A program made the translations under genes and the position numbers. The notes under the pieces were generated by a model. That model had not been told where the DNA came from and did not search any database. It saw nothing but the letters and a program-made list of their open reading frames with translations. DNA of 21,703 bases from Pararhizobium_B sp051960215 (lineage in GTDB: Bacteria; Pseudomonadota; Alphaproteobacteria; Rhizobiales; Rhizobiaceae), in assembly GCA_051960215.1 (NCBI GenBank), contig JBQCEN010000158.1, positions 1 to 21,703 on the forward strand. The letters are read 5' to 3'. Numbering within the stretch: the first letter of the stretch is position 1; each line of letters starts with the position of its first letter. Shown here one piece after another: positions 8,801 through 15,508 of the stretch.

Positions 8801-10649
8801 CCTTGAGCGGATCGAGATCGATGGGACGGCCGTCTGCCTCGGCAAGCTCCATGTCGTGCAGCACGACAAGCTTCGGCTCCGCGCCGTCCCGCATCACCTC
8901 GATCTCGAAGGTCTGCTCGCTGATGACGCTGAAGCCGAGGTTCTCGAGCAGCGGCACGCGCTTCGACAGCGCCACGGGCGCGCCAGGATTGAAGATCTTC
9001 AGCGACAGCTCGTGCGGCGCCTCGTGCGGCCGGCGGTAGAACGCGATGCGCGCGACAGGCCCTTCCGCCGCCGCGGCGATATCCGCCAGGTCGGCGACGG
9101 CCGCCTCCGGCGCGAACTGCTCCCGATAGGCGTCGGTGACGAGGAGCTTCGGCCCTTCCGCCGGCGCTGCCGCGGCGTAACGGTCCTCCCAGCGGGTGAC
9201 GATCTCGCGGACCGCCGCCTCCAGCGTCTCCTGCGGGACACGCGGCGTCTTGCCGCCGGCGCGGCCGATGATGAAGTGGACACGGACGACGCCGCTTTCC
9301 GGAAAGGCGGGGTAATAGGCCGAGACGTGGCCGTCGAAGGCCCGGGCGAGATAGGCGCCGACGCGCTCGCGGACGTCGGAATCATACTCGTCGCGCGGCA
9401 CGTAGAGCATCACCGACACGAACCGGTCGAAATGGTCGATGCGCGGCAGGACGCGCACCCGCGGCCGCTCGGCGAGCTCGTTGATCTGCTCGCAGAAGAC
9501 GGCGAGCAGCGAAGCGTCGATCTGGAACAGCTCGTCGCGCGGATAGGACTCCAGCGTGTTGATCAGCATCTTGCCGGAATGGCTCTGCGGGTCGAAGCCG
9601 AAGCGGGAGACGACCTTGTCGGCCTTGGCGCGAAGCAGCGGGATGTCGTGCAGCGAGCGCGTATAGGCGGTCGACGTGAAGAGGCCGACGATGCGGAGCT
9701 CCCCGGTGACGTTGCCCGCGGCATCGAAGCGCTTGATGCCGATATAGTCCATGTAGGCGGTGCGATGGACGAGCGAGCGCTCGTTCGCCTTGGTGACGAT
9801 CAGGAGGTCGGGCCCTTCGAGGAAGGCGAGGATCTCGGGCGTCGTCGTCAGGTGGTCCTTGCCGCGTCGAAGCACGCGAACATCGGGATCGGCGAGGATG
9901 CCGAGGCCGCTTCCCGCTTCCCGTTCGACGCGGCCCTTCCCGCCGTCGCTCGTATAGGTGTAGTCGCGCATGCCGAGGAAGGTGAAGTTGTCGTCGCGCA
10001 GCCAGTCGAGGAAGGCTGCCGCCTCCGCGCGGTCCGACGCGCGGCGGCCTGGCGCATGCGCCTTAATCTCCTCGACCGCGCTGTCCAGCGCCTCGAGCAT
10101 CGCCTTCCAGTCGGAGACCGCCGCATGCACCTGCTTCAGCACGGCGTGGAGCCGCCTCACCAGCGCCTCCGACGCGGCCCGGCTCTGCAGCGGCAGGTGG
10201 ATCTGGATCTGGCTGATGCGCTCGGCGGGGTCGCTCGCCTTGTCGGCAGTATAGAGTTCCGGCTCGGCGCCCGGTCGCACGAGCAGGATCGGGTGGATCG
10301 CGAGCCGGATGTCACGGGTCGCCGCCGTCACGGCGGCCATGGTCGAATCGAAGAGGAAAGGCATATTGCGGTCGGTGATCGTCAGCACCGACAGCGGCTC
10401 ACCATTGCCCTCGATGCCCGCGACGGTCCCGATCGTCACCCGCTCGCGCCGGTGATCAAAGGCGTCGAGCTCGCGGCGGGCATGGATCGCGCTTGCGGCG
10501 AGCGTCTCGGGTGCCGCCCGCTTGATGTCGTCCTCGCTCGCCTGGTCGAAGAGGATATGCGGGTCGACGAAGGGCTCGCCGGAGCTGCTGGCGATTTCCC
10601 GGACCTTACGGACCAGCCTGTCGCGCTTCGGATCGCGGCGCACCGTCAT
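5856..10649 (-). CDS. NAD-dependent glutamate dehydrogenase, 180-kDa type
   Basis: Large NAD-specific glutamate dehydrogenase (L-GDH180/GdhB family; Caulobacter, Pseudomonas and Streptomyces members are about 1600-1650 aa), which oxidises glutamate to 2-oxoglutarate and ammonia in glutamate and arginine catabolism. The protein is 1597 aa. The N-terminal roughly 700 residues are the regulatory part with ACT-like folds. The catalytic region starts near 750. GPVARGGLRWSDR (795-807) and PVGAKGGF (831-838, Lys835) form the substrate site. VAGVGDMSGDVFGNG (967-981) is the nucleotide-binding region. GEGANLGVTQRGR is near 1121-1133. The C-terminal helical domain runs from about 1200 to 1597. The start is supported by GGGAGG (10655-10660) five nt before the ATG. 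The gene stands alone, divergent from the AhpD-like gene and convergent with purH. I see no frameshift. The symbol varies between species, so I leave it empty. Confidence 0.96.
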   Translation of the reverse strand: MTVRRDPKRDRLVRKVREIASSSGEPFVDPHILFDQASEDDIKRAAPETLAASAIHARRELDAFDHRRERVTIGTVAGIEGNGEPLSVLTITDRNMPFLFDSTMAAVTAATRDIRLAIHPILLVRPGAEPELYTADKASDPAERISQIQIHLPLQSRAASEALVRRLHAVLKQVHAAVSDWKAMLEALDSAVEEIKAHAPGRRASDRAEAAAFLDWLRDDNFTFLGMRDYTYTSDGGKGRVEREAGSGLGILADPDVRVLRRGKDHLTTTPEILAFLEGPDLLIVTKANERSLVHRTAYMDYIGIKRFDAAGNVTGELRIVGLFTSTAYTRSLHDIPLLRAKADKVVSRFGFDPQSHSGKMLINTLESYPRDELFQIDASLLAVFCEQINELAERPRVRVLPRIDHFDRFVSVMLYVPRDEYDSDVRERVGAYLARAFDGHVSAYYPAFPESGVVRVHFIIGRAGGKTPRVPQETLEAAVREIVTRWEDRYAAAAPAEGPKLLVTDAYREQFAPEAAVADLADIAAAAEGPVARIAFYRRPHEAPHELSLKIFNPGAPVALSKRVPLLENLGFSVISEQTFEIEVMRDGAEPKLVVLHDMELAEADGRPIDLDPLKARLEEAYLAIWTGEIDNDSFNRLVIEAGLDARETMVLRAYARYLRQTGIIYSQGYIAGTLDRYPAIAADIFRLFHNRFDPSIDAKTREKRAAMIGERIEEALADVPSLDDDRILRRTVNAVEASLRTNYFQKAADGDAQRQAFAFKLDPRQLEGLPAPRPYREIFVYGADVEGVHLRFGPVARGGLRWSDRAEDYRTEVLGLVKAQQVKNAVIVPVGAKGGFYPKALPSGGAREEVFNAGREAYKTYVSTLLSVTDNIEGDHAVPPAETVRHDGDDPYFVVAADKGTATFSDTANAISQAHHFWLDDAFASGGSDGYDHKKMGITARGAWEAVKRHFREMDVDIQTTPFTVAGVGDMSGDVFGNGMLLSEQTRLIAAFDHRDIFIDPDPDAARSFAERKRLFALARSSWQDYDKAQLSKGGLIVSRSQKSVTLSPEAAAAIGLDRTKATPPEIMSAILKAPVDLLWFGGIGTYVKGDFEADATVGDRANDAIRVAASDVRAKVIGEGANLGVTQRGRIAYAQAGGRCNSDAIDNSAGVNCSDVEVNIKIALASAMREGRLTRGKRNKLLAAMTDEVADLVLVNNYLQTLAISLTERLGVKNGDELSGLMTFLETHGHLDRKLELLPDDQTMSERYAAGKPLTRPEIGVLLSYAKIVLFGEITESSLPDDPYLEPTLTSYFPEKMRKAHRRDIENHRLRREIIATTLANDAINRGRPGFVVDLSTATGALPSDVVRAYVMVRDGLDLPALYAAIDALDAKVPGALQNDLYATVTAVIRFATGWALKSGAYKAELTATVSALRGAIAALRPNLPGLMPDFLVHEAEERRAALMANGVPEDLAETIAALHGIAFVPEIMQIAGQTKTSLKHAASAFFAVTDIFRIARMTDAAYRITTGDRFEALALARSLDEISAARRAITAVALTHYAKSKDPVGKWIEAESTRVGRSRAQISALTEAGDITVAKMTVAAGMLGDLARLETSG

Positions 10650-10654
10650 GAAAG

Positions 10655-10660
10655 CCTCCC
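10655..10660 (-). promoter_or_regulatory. Ribosome binding site of the glutamate dehydrogenase gene
   Basis: GGGAGG on the minus strand with a 5-nt spacer to the ATG at 10649. This is one of the strongest Shine-Dalgarno matches in the window and fixes the start of the 1597-aa protein. Confidence 0.75.
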
Positions 10661-10733
10661 GCTTGAGTTCGCGGGAATGCTAGCAGAAGAATGCTTCCCC
10701 GCGACCGATGTTTTTCGATCATGGCCGGGAATT

Positions 10734-10738
10734 GGAGG
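10734..10738 (+). promoter_or_regulatory. Ribosome binding site deciding a GTG start
   Basis: GGAGG lies 5 nt before the GTG at 10744 and downstream of the ATG at 10708 that opens the longest frame. Its position favours the GTG as the real start of the AhpD-like gene. Confidence 0.65.
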
Positions 10739-10743
10739 ATGAT

Positions 10744-11322
10744 GTGACGACCGATGCGAAAGCCGCCGTGACGGCGCTCGACCTGCCGATCAAGGACCCG
10801 CTCTCGCCGGAGACGGAAGCCTATTTCGAGAAGTGCCGGGAGAAGCTCGGCCTCGTGCCGAACGTCCTCCGGGCCTACGCCTTCGACGAGAAGAAGCTGC
10901 GCGCCTTCACCGACTTCTATAACGACCTGATGCTCGGCGATTCCGGCTTGACGAAGCTCGACCGCGAGATGATCGCCGTCGCCGTCTCCTCCGTGAACCA
11001 CTGCCACTACTGCCTGACGGCGCATGGCGCCGCGGTGCGGCAACTTTCGGGCAACCCGGCGCTCGGCGAGGAGATCGCCATGAACTATCGCGTCGCGGAA
11101 CTCACGCTGCGCCAGCGGGCGATGCTCGATTTCGCCGTCAAGCTGACGGAGACGCCGGACCGTATCGAGGAGGAGGACCGGCAGCGCCTGAGGCGGGAGG
11201 GCTGGTCGGAGCGCGACATCTGGGACATCGCCTCGGTCGCCGCCTTCTTCAACATGACGAACCGCGTCGCCACCGCGACGGCGATGGTGCCGAACCCGGA
11301 GTACCACGCGCAGTCGCGATAG
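10744..11322 (+). CDS. AhpD-like peroxidase-related protein (carboxymuconolactone decarboxylase family)
   Basis: This 192-aa protein is of the alkylhydroperoxidase AhpD / carboxymuconolactone decarboxylase fold, in the longer 'peroxidase-related' subgroup. The signature is NHCHYCLTAHG with Cys87 and Cys90 (CxxC) and His94, the redox and proton-relay residues of AhpD-type enzymes. The physiological reductant and substrate cannot be read from the sequence. It is cytosolic, with no signal or membrane segment. The frame extends to an ATG at 10708, but the GGAGG site supports the GTG at 10744. The gene is divergent from glutamate dehydrogenase, with a shared regulatory gap of about 94 bp. It converges on the TPM gene, and the 25-bp gap holds only a weak inverted repeat (CGGGA/TCCCG). 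Confidence 0.85.
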   Translation: MTTDAKAAVTALDLPIKDPLSPETEAYFEKCREKLGLVPNVLRAYAFDEKKLRAFTDFYNDLMLGDSGLTKLDREMIAVAVSSVNHCHYCLTAHGAAVRQLSGNPALGEEIAMNYRVAELTLRQRAMLDFAVKLTETPDRIEEEDRQRLRREGWSERDIWDIASVAAFFNMTNRVATATAMVPNPEYHAQSR

Positions 11323-11347
11323 GTCTTTGTTCGGGATCGGGCTCCCG

Positions 11348-11995
11348 TCAGATCTCGACGATGCGGTCCGGCAGCTCGTTCGTATCGTCGTCGCGTCGCG
11401 GGAAGTGCTCGGCGAGCAGGCCGCCTGCCTTGTCCACCGCCGCAACGAAGCCCGCGCCGACGGCGCCCTGCCGCGCCCCGTCGATCAGGGCGGCGACCGT
11501 TGCGTTCCAGTCTTCCTGGCTCACCTTCGCGTCGATCGCCGCGTCGGCGACGACGGCGCCGTAGCGCTCGGCGAGCGACAGGAAGATCAGGACGCCAGTC
11601 CGCTCCCGCGTCGCCGAAAGGCCGTGCGCGGAGAACTGGCTCATCGCCTGCGCATGGGCGCGCCGGTAGCGCAGGCGCTTGGCGACGAAGCGCATCCTGA
11701 GCGGCGGGACGAGGCCGAGGATCGCGAGCCCGAGCAGGAAGGCCCCGACGAGCGCCAGCGCGAAATAGCGCGGATCGATCGCCAGCCACCAGGCATGCGC
11801 CGCCCACGCGAAGAGGACGCCGGAGGCGAGCACCGCCAGCGCCAGCGTGAAACCGGCCGCATGGAAATAGTCATCGCTTTGCCGGCAAAGGACACAGAAG
11901 ATCTCGCCGCTCGTGGCGCCTTCCGCCCGGGCGATGGCGTCGCTGACAGCGGCGCGGTCCGCCTCCGTCAGCACGGGTCGGCTGCGTTTCACCAT
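11348..11995 (-). CDS. TPM-domain membrane protein (second TPM gene of the lemA cluster)
   Basis: A 215-aa protein. An N-terminal segment (about 8-37) carries a TPM-like opening (LTEADRAAVSDAIARAEGATSGEIFCVLC). Two hydrophobic helices follow at about 46-68 and 76-98. The rest of a TPM-like alpha/beta domain (about 105-195) includes ATRERTGVLIFLSLAERYGAVVAD. This split arrangement is seen in the short TPM proteins encoded beside LemA. The molecular function is unknown; TPM relatives are linked to envelope or membrane maintenance. Its ATG overlaps the 3' end of the preceding TPM gene by 7 nt, so it is the third gene of a coupled lemA-TPM-TPM operon. There is no signal peptide. Confidence 0.85.
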   Translation of the reverse strand: MVKRSRPVLTEADRAAVSDAIARAEGATSGEIFCVLCRQSDDYFHAAGFTLALAVLASGVLFAWAAHAWWLAIDPRYFALALVGAFLLGLAILGLVPPLRMRFVAKRLRYRRAHAQAMSQFSAHGLSATRERTGVLIFLSLAERYGAVVADAAIDAKVSQEDWNATVAALIDGARQGAVGAGFVAAVDKAGGLLAEHFPRRDDDTNELPDRIVEI

Positions 11996-12834
11996 CCGCC
12001 CGATGCGCCTCCGCCGCCTGATGACCCGCCGCCGCCGGAAAACCCGCCGCCGCCCCAGGAGCCGCCGCCGAAGCCGGAGCGGCCACGCTGCATCTCGGCG
12101 GCGGCGATCGTCATGCCGAGCCAGCGGTAGCGGCCCGGGCCGAGCCGGCGGCCAAAGACCGGCGCGAGCGCGCCGAAGAGGAACATGCCGGCGAAGACCG
12201 CAAAGAAGAGAAGCGCGAAGATGCCGCCGGAACCGTCCTGCCTGCCGGCCGCCTGCCGGGCCGGCTCGGCGCGCGCCTGCAACTCGGCCGCATTGCCGCC
12301 GAGGACGGAGAGGATGTCGTCGACGCCCTTGGAGATGCCCGCGCCATAATGCCCGGCGCGGAAGGCCGGAACCATGTCGTCGGCGATGATCAGCTTCGAC
12401 AGCGCATCCGTCAGCGTGCCCTCGAGACCGTAGCCGACCTCGATGCGGACCTTGCGGTCGTCAAGGGCGACGAGCAGGAGGACGCCGTTGTTCTCCTTCG
12501 CCTGCCCAAGCTTCCAGAAGCGGAAGAGGCGGTTCGCATAGTCCTCGAGCGGCGCGCCGTTCAGCGACGGGATCGTCGCGACGACGACCTGGTCTGTCGA
12601 AGCCTTCTCGAAGGCGGCGAGCTTCGCCGTGATCGCCTGTTCGGTCGCCGCGTCGATGATGCCGGCCGCGTCGACCACCCGGCCGGTAAGCGGCGGGAAG
12701 CTGTCGGCAGCCGCTGCAGCCGGTACAAGCAGGCAGAGAGAGACCGCGAGCACTGCAAAAAAAGCCAGCAGCGATGCGGGTCCCGGCCATCGCGCCGAGG
12801 CGCGCCATGCCGGATCAGGGATGGCAACGGGCAT
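11989..12834 (-). CDS. TPM-domain secreted or membrane-anchored protein with Gly-rich tail (YgcG-like)
   Basis: A 281-aa protein of the TPM/YgcG family. A signal peptide or anchor (about 16-43, ending LVPAAAAA) is followed by the TPM domain at about 47-172 (LTGRVVDAAGIIDAATEQAI, then VLLLVALDDRKVRIEVGYGLEG near 118-139). A transmembrane helix lies at about 204-226, and the tail is Gly/Ser-rich (254-281), typical of the family. The TPM domain probably lies in the periplasm. The longest frame begins at 12927 inside lemA, but I chose the ATG at 12834, which overlaps the lemA stop as TGATG. It is preceded by AGGTGAAG and puts a proper signal sequence at the N-terminus. The 1-nt overlap with lemA and the 7-nt overlap with the next gene indicate strong translational coupling. 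No catalytic role is assigned. Confidence 0.88.
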   Translation of the reverse strand: MPVAIPDPAWRASARWPGPASLLAFFAVLAVSLCLLVPAAAAADSFPPLTGRVVDAAGIIDAATEQAITAKLAAFEKASTDQVVVATIPSLNGAPLEDYANRLFRFWKLGQAKENNGVLLLVALDDRKVRIEVGYGLEGTLTDALSKLIIADDMVPAFRAGHYGAGISKGVDDILSVLGGNAAELQARAEPARQAAGRQDGSGGIFALLFFAVFAGMFLFGALAPVFGRRLGPGRYRWLGMTIAAAEMQRGRSGFGGGSWGGGGFSGGGGSSGGGGASGGW

Positions 12835-13442
12835 CAGTCGAACTTCACCTGCGGTGTTTCCTGCGTCTTCTCGTCCACCGTGAAGGTCGGCAGCGGTTCG
12901 GCGTCGGAATAGAGGAGCGACCGCCACCAGCGGCCGGGGATGGTGCGCAGGTCGGTGTTATAGAGCCGGACGGCCTCGATATAATCGCGGCGGGCGACGG
13001 CGATCCTGTTCTCCGTTCCCTCGAGCTGCGCCTGCAGGGCCAGGAAGTTCTGGTTCGACTTGAGGTCCGGGTAGTTCTCGCTGACGGCGAGCAGGCGGGA
13101 GAGCGCGCTCGTCAGGCCCGCCTGACTCTCCTGGAATTTCTTGAACGCATCCGGGTTGTTGAGTGTCTCCGGCGTCACCTGGATCGAGGTCGCCTTGGCG
13201 CGCGCCTCGGTGACGGAGGTCAGCACCTCCTTCTCCTGCTTCGCGTAGCCCTTCACCGTCGCCACCAGATTCGGGATCAGGTCGGCGCGCCGCTTGTACT
13301 GGTTCATGACCTGACTCCAGGCGGCCTTCGCCTTCTCCTGCTCGGTCGGGATGTTGTTGATGCCGCAGCCGGCAAGGCTCGTCAGCATGAAGAGAAGAAG
13401 GAAAAGCCCGGTGATCCGGCGCCAGGCGGCGTTCGTGGCCAT
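12834..13442 (-). CDS. lemA: LemA family lipoprotein
   Basis: A 202-aa LemA-family protein. Residues 10-26 are a lipoprotein signal with lipobox LAGC and acylated Cys26. The family core follows: QYKRRADLIPNLVATVKGYA at about 48-67, then helical-bundle sequence with TEARAKAT near 78-85 and FLALQAQLEGTENRIAVARRDY near 133-154. LemA proteins form mostly helical bundles and are often encoded next to TPM proteins; their biochemical role is not settled. Lipidation implies attachment to a membrane facing the periplasm. It is the first gene of the minus-strand operon, with GGGGAT just upstream of the ATG. A perfect 14-nt palindrome (13460-13473) lies 17 nt before the start. Confidence 0.93.
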   Translation of the reverse strand: MATNAAWRRITGLFLLLFMLTSLAGCGINNIPTEQEKAKAAWSQVMNQYKRRADLIPNLVATVKGYAKQEKEVLTSVTEARAKATSIQVTPETLNNPDAFKKFQESQAGLTSALSRLLAVSENYPDLKSNQNFLALQAQLEGTENRIAVARRDYIEAVRLYNTDLRTIPGRWWRSLLYSDAEPLPTFTVDEKTQETPQVKFD

Positions 13443-13459
13443 GCGTCATCCCCGTCGTT

Positions 13460-13473
13460 GGTCCGCGCGGACC
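13460..13473. other. Perfect 14-nt palindrome in the lemA leader
   Basis: GGTCCGCGCGGACC is identical on both strands. It lies 18-31 nt upstream of the lemA ATG, within the 123-bp gap shared with the divergent small membrane protein gene. It could be an operator for a dimeric regulator or an RNA stem in the lemA 5' UTR. In DNA this GC-rich, a palindrome of this length can also arise by chance. Confidence 0.3.
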
Positions 13474-13565
13474 CTAACGATTTGCCGCCGGACAAAAAAG
13501 CCTCTTTCGTATCGGCCGGTTGCGATAGAAGATGGGAACGCGGGAAGGGAAGGACGAACGGGTAA

Positions 13566-13811
13566 ATGGCGAGGCCGGATGATCGCGCGCGTGCCGCGCG
13601 GCGCGAGCTGGACAGGCTGAAGGAGGAAGGCGGCCTCTTCGCCCTCTCCGGGCTCAAGGCGCGCAGCCGCTCGCTCAAGGGCCACTTCGCCGCCGCCGAT
13701 GCGGACCGGGACGACCGGATCGAGGTGTGGGGCACGCGCATCGGCCGCATCCTCGGCGCCATCGCCCTCGTCGTCCTCTGCTTCTGGCTTGTCGGTCATC
13801 TCGGACATTGA
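13566..13811 (+). CDS. Small membrane protein of unknown function
   Basis: An 81-aa protein I do not recognise as a characterised family. Residues 1-40 are strongly charged and basic. An acidic patch with Asp45, Asp47 and Asp49 resembles the first half of an EF-hand loop but lacks the closing Glu, so calcium binding is doubtful. The C-terminus (about 60-78) is one transmembrane helix preceded by VWGTRIGR. The topology is probably an N-terminal cytoplasmic tail with a C-terminal anchor. It is followed 4 nt later by the presumed start of the PdxY-like gene, which suggests one transcript. Codon use is like its neighbours, which supports a real gene. It opens the plus-strand cluster after a 123-bp divergent gap. 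Confidence 0.7.
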   Translation: MARPDDRARAARRELDRLKEEGGLFALSGLKARSRSLKGHFAAADADRDDRIEVWGTRIGRILGAIALVVLCFWLVGHLGH

Positions 13812-13815
13812 CGCC

Positions 13816-14715
13816 TTGAACGAAAACGTCTCGATACCGCCGCAGGCGGCCCGGCAGAAGGCGGTCATCGCCGTTTCGAGCCATGTCGTCCGCGGATCGG
13901 TCGGCAACCGCGCGGTGGTCTTCGCGCTGGAGGCGCTCGGCCACAGCGTCTGGTCGGTGCCGACCGTCTCCCTCTCGTGGCATCCGGGACACGGGCCGGC
14001 GACGCGCATCGTGCCGCCGATCGCCGCCTTCGAGGCGATGATCGACGACCTCTGCCGCGCGCCCTGGCTCGGCGAGGTCGGCGCCGTCATCTCCGGCTAT
14101 CTCGGTGAGGCACGCCAGGCCGGCGCCGTGGCGCGGCTCGTGAGCGCCGTCCGCGCCCGCACGCCGGCGGCGCTCTACGTCTGCGATCCCGTCATCGGCG
14201 ATGCCGGTGGGCTCTACGTGCCGGAGGAGACGGCGGCTGCGATCCGCGACCGGCTCGTGCCGCTTGCCTCGATCGCGACGCCGAACCGCTTCGAGCTTGC
14301 CTGGATGGCGGCTGCCCCCCTGCCCGACAACGACGCGATCCTCGATGCGGCGCTGGCGCTCGGGCCGCAGCGGATGCTCGTCACCTCGGCGCATGCGCAG
14401 GCCCGCGGCAGCACGGGCAACCTCTACCTCTCCGCCGATCACGCCCTCCTCGCCGAGCACCGCCTGGTTTCCGGCGCCCCGAACGGCCTCGGCGACCTGC
14501 TCGCGGCGGTCTTCCTGGCGCGGGTCATGGCAGGCGAGACGGAGGAGCGGGCGCTGCAGTCGGCGACGGCGAGCGTCTTCGAAATCCGGGCGCGCTCGGT
14601 CAAGCGCGGAGCGGACGAACTGACGCTGGCAAGCGACGCTGGGAGCCTCCGCAAGCCGATGGCGCTCGTGACGCTGCGTCGCCTGCGCCATCCGGCGACG
14701 GTCAACAGCCGATGA
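13816..14715 (+). CDS. PdxY-like pyridoxal kinase
   Basis: A ribokinase-superfamily protein of 299 aa, close to the usual length of PdxY/PdxK pyridoxal kinases, which phosphorylate pyridoxal in the vitamin B6 salvage pathway. Motifs are SSHVVRGSVGN (21-31) in the substrate region, CDPVIGD (123-129), TPNRFEL (155-161) and the anion-hole motif NGLGDLLAA (223-231) with Asp227 as the expected base. No ATG fits the conserved N-terminus. The longest frame starts at 13699 inside the previous gene with unrelated sequence. I chose the TTG at 13816, directly after the previous stop; another TTG at 13789 would overlap that gene. Neither has a clear Shine-Dalgarno, so the start is uncertain and may depend on reinitiation. 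The stop overlaps the DUF429 start by 4 nt (ATGA). Confidence 0.82.
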   Translation: MNENVSIPPQAARQKAVIAVSSHVVRGSVGNRAVVFALEALGHSVWSVPTVSLSWHPGHGPATRIVPPIAAFEAMIDDLCRAPWLGEVGAVISGYLGEARQAGAVARLVSAVRARTPAALYVCDPVIGDAGGLYVPEETAAAIRDRLVPLASIATPNRFELAWMAAAPLPDNDAILDAALALGPQRMLVTSAHAQARGSTGNLYLSADHALLAEHRLVSGAPNGLGDLLAAVFLARVMAGETEERALQSATASVFEIRARSVKRGADELTLASDAGSLRKPMALVTLRRLRHPATVNSR

Positions 14716-15434
14716 AGCCGCCCTTCGCCGGCGTCGACGGCTGCCGGGCCGGCTGGATCGCCGTCGTCCACGGCGAAACCGGGCCTGAGGTGCTCGTCGC
14801 ACCGGACTTCGCCGCGCTGCTCGCCCGAATGCCGTCGGAGACGATGGTCGCGGTCGACATGCCGATCGGCCTTCCGGACCGGATCGGCCCCGGCGGCCGC
14901 GGTCCGGAGGCGGCGGTGCGTCGTTTACTCGGCGAGCGCCAGAGCAGCGTCTTCTCGATCGCGTCTCGCGGCGCCGTCCTCGCCGAGGACTATGGCGAGG
15001 CCTGCCGCATCGCGCTGGAGACCTCCGATCCGCCGCGGAAGGTCTCGCGGCAGGCGTTCGGCCTCTTCGGCAAGATCCGCGAGATCGACGCGCTGCTCCA
15101 CACGGACGCAGTCCTCGTCGGGCGGGTGTTCGAAGCGCATCCCGAATTCGCCTTCTGGCGACTGAACGGTGGCGCCGCAATGCGCCTGCCGAAGAAGATC
15201 GGGGGCCGGATCAATCCGGAGGGCATGGCGGAGCGGCGGGCGCTGCTCGTCTCGGCCGGCTACCGGGAGACGTTTCTCGGTCAGGCGCCGATGTGGGGCG
15301 TTGGCGAAGACGACGTCCTCGACGCAGCCGCCGTGGCGCTCATCGCCGGGCGTCGCGTGGACGGGCTCGCGCGGCCCTTTCCGGAAGACTTCGAGCGGGA
15401 CGCCTACGGCACGCCGATGGCGATCTGGGCCTGA
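14712..15434 (+). CDS. DUF429 family protein, predicted RNase H-fold nuclease
   Basis: A 240-aa protein of the DUF429 family, described as a predicted nuclease with an RNase H-like fold. The defining stretches are visible: GVDGCRAGWI (7-16, Asp9), VAVDMPIGLP (46-55, Asp49), RRLLGERQSSVFS (70-82) and an acidic C-terminal motif WGVGEDDVLDAAAVAL (about 194-209). These acidic residues suit metal binding at an RNase H-type site, but activity is inferred. There is no signal or membrane segment. It is translationally coupled to the PdxY-like kinase by an ATGA overlap. A link with vitamin B6 metabolism is only positional. Confidence 0.83.
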   Translation: MKPPFAGVDGCRAGWIAVVHGETGPEVLVAPDFAALLARMPSETMVAVDMPIGLPDRIGPGGRGPEAAVRRLLGERQSSVFSIASRGAVLAEDYGEACRIALETSDPPRKVSRQAFGLFGKIREIDALLHTDAVLVGRVFEAHPEFAFWRLNGGAAMRLPKKIGGRINPEGMAERRALLVSAGYRETFLGQAPMWGVGEDDVLDAAAVALIAGRRVDGLARPFPEDFERDAYGTPMAIWA

Positions 15435-15508
15435 AGCTTTCGGGCGCGGCTCCGGGCCGCATGGCCGCACCGATTGATCTTCCTTCACGTGGCCGCTAAT
15501 CAGGTCTC

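Noticed and set aside
6030..10742. A 1570-codon open frame on the plus strand opposite the glutamate dehydrogenase gene.
   Set aside because: The sequence is Arg/Asp/Gly-rich low-complexity text with no family motifs and mirrors the GC-rich third codon positions of the real gene on the other strand.
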